DNA from: Microtetraspora sp. NBRC 13810
Lineage (GTDB): Bacteria > Actinomycetota > Actinomycetes > Streptosporangiales > Streptosporangiaceae
Reading direction: 5' to 3'
NCBI RefSeq assembly: GCF_030268685.1
Contig: NZ_BSRQ01000025.1
Coordinates: 62,001 to 126,000 of the forward strand
Length of the DNA: 64,000 nt
This document shows positions 60,481 to 64,000 of this stretch, in pieces. The translations under genes were made by a program, and so were the position numbers. The notes beneath the pieces were generated by a model. It was not told the DNA's origin, made no database searches, and worked only from the letters and a program-made list of their open reading frames with translations. Each line of letters starts with the position of its first letter. The stretch's first letter is position 1.

Positions 60481-60936
60481 ATGCCTGAGACCGTCCCCCC
60501 GCCGTCCCTCCCCGTCACCTGGCGGCCGCACAGGGGCAGGATCGTCGCGTACGGCTTCGCGGCGGTCCTGGTGGCGGGATCGCTGGTCTTCGCGGTGGTG
60601 CTGCCGGAGCCGTTCAGCCTGGCCGACCGGGTGGCGATGGTCGGCCTGGGCGGCCTGATCGCCGGGGTGCTGCACATGCTCGGCCGGTCCAGGGTCGAGG
60701 CGGACGAGCAGGGCATCACGCTGGTCAACGCGCTGCGCGTGCACCGGTACAGCTGGCCGGAGGTGCTCGACGTCACGCTGGCCGAGGGCGAGCCGTTCGC
60801 GAAGATCGACTTCGCGGACGGCGCCACGATCGGCGCGATGGGCATCCAGGGCTCGGAGAAGGCCCGCGCCCACCACCAGGCCGCCGAACTCGCCGCCCTC
60901 ATCCGCGAGCGCGGCGAGGCCGGCGAACCCGCCTGA
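60481..60936 (+). CDS. PH-domain membrane protein (Rv1417-like)
   Basis: A 151-residue protein with two N-terminal helices (IVAYGFAAVLVAGSLVFAVVL and VAMVGLGGLIAGVLHMLG) and a bacterial PH-like domain: SRVEADEQGITLVNALRVHRYSWPEVLDVTLAEGEPFAKIDFADG. In Mycobacterium a similar gene (Rv1417) follows ribH, so the neighbourhood is conserved. Function is unknown. GAGAG precedes the ATG. A TAGGTT further upstream (about 60407-60412) might be its own promoter. Confidence 0.85.
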   Translation: MPETVPPPSLPVTWRPHRGRIVAYGFAAVLVAGSLVFAVVLPEPFSLADRVAMVGLGGLIAGVLHMLGRSRVEADEQGITLVNALRVHRYSWPEVLDVTLAEGEPFAKIDFADGATIGAMGIQGSEKARAHHQAAELAALIRERGEAGEPA

Positions 60937-60971
60937 CCGGCGCGGGCGGGCGGATCCGCCGTTCCTGCGCG

Positions 60972-60977
60972 TAGCCT
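60972..60977 (+). promoter_or_regulatory. Candidate leaderless -10 box (TAGCCT) for the MoxR ATPase
   Basis: TAGCCT ends 6 nt before the GTG at 60984. The GGGGG in between is too close to the start to serve as a ribosome-binding site. Confidence 0.4.
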
Positions 60978-60983
60978 GGGGGT

Positions 60984-61892
60984 GTGCTACCCAGGACGGT
61001 CGAAAACGCAGATTTCGCTGGGATCGACTCGCCTTCCCGGCTTGTCGAGGTGCTCCGCGAGCAGGCGTATCTCGCGGACGAGGGGCTGGCCACGGCCTGC
61101 TTCCTCGCGCTCCGCATGGGACGCCCGCTGTTCCTCGAAGGGGAGGCGGGCGTGGGCAAGACGGAGCTGGCCAAGACGCTCGCCGCGGTCCTCGGCGCGC
61201 CGCTGATCCGGCTCCAGTGCTACGAGGGTCTGGACGCCTCCCAGGCGCTCTACGACTGGGACTTCGCCCGCCAGCTCCTCCACCTCAAGGCCGCCGAGGC
61301 CGCCGGGATCACCGACGCGGCCAGGCTGGAGGGCGAGCTCTACGACCGGCGGTTCCTCATCGCCCGCCCGCTGCTGGCGGCCCTGGAGACCCAGCCGAGC
61401 GTGCTGCTGGTGGACGAGATCGACCGGGGCGACGACGAGTTCGAGGCGTTCCTGCTGGAGATCCTCTCCGACTACACGATCTCCGTGCCCGAGCTGGGCA
61501 CGATCCGCGCCGACCGCCCGCCGGTGGTGATCCTGACCTCCAACCGGACCCGCGAGGTGCACGACGCGCTGAAGCGACGCTGCATCTACCACTGGCTGGA
61601 GCATCCCTCCTTCGAGCGGGAGGTGGCGATCCTGACGCGCCGGGTGCCCGGCTGCGCCGAGGACCTGGCCGCGCAGGTGGCCACCGCCGCCGGGCGGCTG
61701 CGCGCGGCCGACCTGGTCAAACCGCCGGGCATCGCGGAGACGCTCGACTGGGCCGAGGCGCTGCTCACGCTGGGCGCCCGCGACCTCGACCCCAGCCTCG
61801 CCGCGGCGACCCTGGGCGCGGTGCTCAAACACCGCGAAGACCAGGTCGTGGCGCTCAAGGACGGCCTCCTCGCCCACGGACGCCGTGGCTGA
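60984..61892 (+). CDS. MoxR-type AAA+ ATPase (CoxD-like)
   Basis: A 302-residue AAA+ ATPase that, with a VWA partner, works as a chaperone for metal-cofactor enzymes; CoxD is needed for the [CuSMoO2] centre of CO dehydrogenase. Walker A FLEGEAGVGKTELAKTLA, Walker B SVLLVDEIDRGDDEFEAFLLEIL, sensor 1 PPVVILTSNRTREV and an arginine finger region LKRRCIYHWLEHP are clear. It overlaps the VWA gene by 8 nt. The assignment to CO dehydrogenase is inferred from the trio and would need the genes beyond the right edge. Confidence 0.9.
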   Translation: MLPRTVENADFAGIDSPSRLVEVLREQAYLADEGLATACFLALRMGRPLFLEGEAGVGKTELAKTLAAVLGAPLIRLQCYEGLDASQALYDWDFARQLLHLKAAEAAGITDAARLEGELYDRRFLIARPLLAALETQPSVLLVDEIDRGDDEFEAFLLEILSDYTISVPELGTIRADRPPVVILTSNRTREVHDALKRRCIYHWLEHPSFEREVAILTRRVPGCAEDLAAQVATAAGRLRAADLVKPPGIAETLDWAEALLTLGARDLDPSLAAATLGAVLKHREDQVVALKDGLLAHGRRG

Positions 61893-63087
61893 GGCGGACA
61901 GGACCGGGGCGGACATGGCCGAGGTGGACAGGACCGGGGCGGACGGGGCCAGGGCAGATGGGGCCAGGGCAGATGGGGCCGGGGCAGACGGGGCCGGGGC
62001 GGATGTCGTGGCGACGATGACGGGCTTCGCGCACACGCTGCGCGCGGCCGGGGTCGCCGCCGACCACGAGCGGACGCAGAACCTGCTGCGCGCGCTGGCC
62101 GTCGTCGGCGTGACCGAGCCGGCCGCCGTCTACTGGGCGGGCCGGGCCACGCTCTGCGCCTCGCCCGACGACATCGCCAGGTACGACCGCTGCTTCGCCG
62201 CCTACTTCGGCGGGACGCGCGCCACCCGGAGCCGTTCTCCCGCCCCCGCCGTGACGATCACCCGGCACACGGTCGCGCTGGACGGCGGGCGGTCCGGCGC
62301 GCGGCGCGAGGAGGAAGAGGAGACCCTCGCCGCCGTCGCGAGCGGGGCCGAGGTGCTCCGCCACCGCGACGTGGCCGTGCTCGGCCCGGCCGAGCGCGCC
62401 GAGATCAACCGGATGATCGCCCTGCTCGCCCGCGGGCGCGAGCAGCGGGCCTCCCGCCGGTTCACCCCCTCCCACCGGGGACGGCTGGACGAGCGGCGCA
62501 CGATCCGGGAGGCGCTGCGCCGGGGTGGCGAGGTGTCCCGGCTGCGGCGCAGGACGCACCGGACCCGCCCGCGCCGGGTCGTCCTCCTCATCGACGTCAG
62601 CGGCTCGATGACGCCCTACGCCGACACGCTGCTGCGGTTCGCGCACACCCTGGTCAGGTCCCAGCCGCGGGCCACCGAGGCGTTCAGCGTCGGCACCCGG
62701 CTCACCAGGCTGACCGCCGAGCTGCGCCACCGCGACCCCGCCAGGGCCATGAACGCCGTCTCCCAGGCGATCCCCGACTGGAGCGGCGGCACCAGACTGG
62801 GGGAGGAGCTGAAGGCGTTCCTCGCCCGGCACGAGGCCCGGGGGGCCGTCGTGGTCATCGCCTCGGACGGCTGGGAGCGGGGGGACGCGGCCCTGCTCGC
62901 CGCCCAGATGGCCCGGTTGTCCCGGCTGGCGCACCGGGTGGTCTGGGTCAACCCGCACAAGGGCCACGAGGGCTACCAGCCGCTCACGGCGGGGATGCGG
63001 GCGGCGCTGCCGTACATCGACGACTTCGTGGCCGGGCACAGCCTGGCCGCGTTCGAGGACCTGGCGGAGAGGCTGGCACATGCGTGA
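61885..63087 (+). CDS. VWA-domain protein (CoxE-like)
   Basis: The 400-residue partner of the upstream ATPase. N-terminal residues 1-40 are a 5- or 10-residue repeat (AEADRTGADM, ADGAG). The middle is a helical domain (HTLRAAGVAADHERTQNLLRALAVVG...DRCFAAYFGG), and residues about 230-390 are a von Willebrand A domain with MIDAS DVSGSM, WSGGTRLGEELKAF and IASDGWERGD. The GTG at 61885 overlaps the end of the ATPase gene. The repeats come from a 15-bp DNA duplication; an ATG just after them, at about 62020, would remove them. Confidence 0.9.
   Translation: MAEADRTGADMAEVDRTGADGARADGARADGAGADGAGADVVATMTGFAHTLRAAGVAADHERTQNLLRALAVVGVTEPAAVYWAGRATLCASPDDIARYDRCFAAYFGGTRATRSRSPAPAVTITRHTVALDGGRSGARREEEEETLAAVASGAEVLRHRDVAVLGPAERAEINRMIALLARGREQRASRRFTPSHRGRLDERRTIREALRRGGEVSRLRRRTHRTRPRRVVLLIDVSGSMTPYADTLLRFAHTLVRSQPRATEAFSVGTRLTRLTAELRHRDPARAMNAVSQAIPDWSGGTRLGEELKAFLARHEARGAVVVIASDGWERGDAALLAAQMARLSRLAHRVVWVNPHKGHEGYQPLTAGMRAALPYIDDFVAGHSLAAFEDLAERLAHA
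61891..62005 (+). repeat. 15/30-bp repeat in the CoxE-like N-terminus
   Basis: Two 30-nt GACAGGACCGGGGCGGAC units are followed by 15-nt GCAGATGGGGCC-type units. All keep the reading frame. Confidence 0.85.
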
Positions 63088-64000
63088 CGTTCTTTCGCAG
63101 ATCATGCGGTGGTGGACGGCCGGGGAGGAGTTCGGGCTGGCCACCGTGGTGGGCACCTTCCGCAGCGCGCCGCGTCCGCCGGGGGCGGCGATGGCCGTGT
63201 CCGGCGACGAGGCCGTGGGCAGCGTCTCGGGCGGCTGCGTCGAGGGCGCGGTCTACGAGCTGGCCAAGGAGGTGACCGGCAGCGGGCGCACAGTGCTCCA
63301 GCGGTACGGCGTGAGCGACGACGACGCCTACAGCGTGGGCCTGACCTGCGGCGGGATCATCGACATCATGGTCGAGCGGGTGTCCAGGGAGACCTTCCCC
63401 GAACTGGGCGCGATCGCCGCCTCCGTCGCCGCGCGGGAGCCGGTCGCGGTCGCCACCGTCATGTCCGGCCCCGGCACGGTGGGCGCGCGCCGCGTCATCT
63501 GGCCCGAGCGGTCCTCGGGCTCGCTCGGCCCGCGCCGCCTCGACGACGCCGTGGACGACGACGTGCGCGGCATGCTGGCCCAGGGCCTGACCGGGGTGCG
63601 CAGGTACGGCGCCGAGGGCGAGCGCAGGCTGGACGACCTGGCGGTGTTCGTGCAGTCCTTCGCCCCGCCGCCGCGGATGCTGGTCTTCGGCGCGATCGAC
63701 TTCGCCGCTGCGGTCGCGAGGCTCGGCAAGTTCCTCGGCTACCACGTCGTGGTGTGCGACGCCCGGCCGGTCTTCGCGACCGCCAAACGCTTCCCCGAGG
63801 CCGACGAGGTGGTGGTGAAGTGGCCGCACGACTACCTGACCTCGGTGCCGGTGGACGAGCGTACGGTGATCACCGTGCTCACCCACGACCCGAAGTTCGA
63901 CGTGCCGCTGCTGGAGGTGGCGCTGCGCACCTCCGCCGGGTACGTCGGCGCGATGGGCTCCCGGCGCACCCACGAGGACCGGCTCGCCCGGCTGCGCGAG
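63080..64000 (+). CDS. XdhC/CoxI-family molybdenum-cofactor maturation protein, 3' end cut by window
   Basis: XdhC-like proteins bind and sulfurate Mo-cofactor for xanthine dehydrogenase-family enzymes. The 307 codons present hold the XdhC_CoxI domain (LATVVGTFRSAPRPPGAAMAVSGDEAVGSVSGGCVEGAVYELA, YSVGLTCGGIIDIMVE) and the start of the Rossmann-like C-terminal domain (RMLVFGAIDFAAAVARLGKFLGYHVVVCDARPVFA, VITVLTHDPKFDVPLLEVALRT, YVGAMGSRRTHEDRL). ATG 63080 overlaps the VWA stop by 8 nt. With the MoxR and VWA genes it makes an operon for a Mo-hydroxylase, probably CO dehydrogenase-type. Confidence 0.93.
   Translation, partial: MRDVLSQIMRWWTAGEEFGLATVVGTFRSAPRPPGAAMAVSGDEAVGSVSGGCVEGAVYELAKEVTGSGRTVLQRYGVSDDDAYSVGLTCGGIIDIMVERVSRETFPELGAIAASVAAREPVAVATVMSGPGTVGARRVIWPERSSGSLGPRRLDDAVDDDVRGMLAQGLTGVRRYGAEGERRLDDLAVFVQSFAPPPRMLVFGAIDFAAAVARLGKFLGYHVVVCDARPVFATAKRFPEADEVVVKWPHDYLTSVPVDERTVITVLTHDPKFDVPLLEVALRTSAGYVGAMGSRRTHEDRLARLRE

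Overview
The window is chromosomal DNA from a high-GC actinobacterium. The evidence is strong GC3 bias, many GTG/TTG starts, a BldD orthologue, an actinobacterial integration host factor (mIHF/sIHF), a secreted chorismate mutase of the mycobacterial type, and a PknL / Rv2175c / prenyl synthase / MTHFR neighbourhood. The gene order bldD - pyr operon - mihF - gmk - rpoZ - coaBC - metK - priA - def/fmt - rsmB - rpe - rib genes is the classic actinomycete core block. Together with the carbon-monoxide-dehydrogenase-type accessory genes at the right end, it suggests a filamentous actinomycete, probably Streptosporangiales; that placement is inference. No rRNA, tRNA, insertion sequence, phage, CRISPR array or replication origin was seen.

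Layout. 1-9222: PknL-like kinase (cut by the left edge), a TPP-riboswitch-controlled thiO-thiS-thiG operon, a flavin reductase, an Rv2175c-like DNA-binding protein overlapping thiE, a polyprenyl diphosphate synthase, metF, a GNAT acetyltransferase and a YbaK-type deacylase. 9350-14724: L,D-transpeptidase, a HEPN-domain gene behind a promoter carrying two LexA-type boxes, a SpoIIE/PP2C phosphatase, bldD and arcA. 14899-24680: a tightly overlapping pyrimidine operon pyrR-pyrB-pyrC-carA-carB-pyrK-pyrD-pyrF with a PyrR-binding RNA loop in its leader. 24853-28956: mihF, gmk, rpoZ, coaBC (apparent CTG start) and metK. 29123-33592: two LuxR-type ATPase regulators. 33829-37656: a greatly expanded, helicase-motif-less PriA. 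37738-40883: two tandem paralogous genes of unknown function. 40936-43584: a membrane Ser/Thr kinase with a repeated extracellular domain. 43804-50231: def, fmt, rsmB, secreted chorismate mutase, PAP2 phosphatase, rpe. 50399-56413: a complete oligopeptide ABC transporter operon. 56762-60936: MpaB-like oxygenase, FMN riboswitch, ribE-ribBA-ribH and a PH-domain membrane protein. 60984-64000: coxD/coxE-type maturation genes and an xdhC-like gene cut by the right edge.

Three themes stand out. First, short tandem DNA repeats have expanded inside coding regions in frame (PriA, the second LuxR protein, PAP2 phosphatase, CoxE N-terminus, kinase linker) and between genes; in PriA one expansion splits the zinc-binding cysteine cluster. 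Second, many genes have a TANNNT hexamer 6-8 nt before their ATG/GTG, the layout of leaderless transcripts. Third, the regulatory RNA/DNA sites are rich: TPP and FMN riboswitches, a PyrR loop, LexA boxes, candidate BldD boxes and several long hairpins. The best candidates for undescribed biology are the paralogous pair at 37738-40883, the SOS-type promoter on the HEPN gene, the repeat-split PriA and the nested inverted repeat just upstream of priA.
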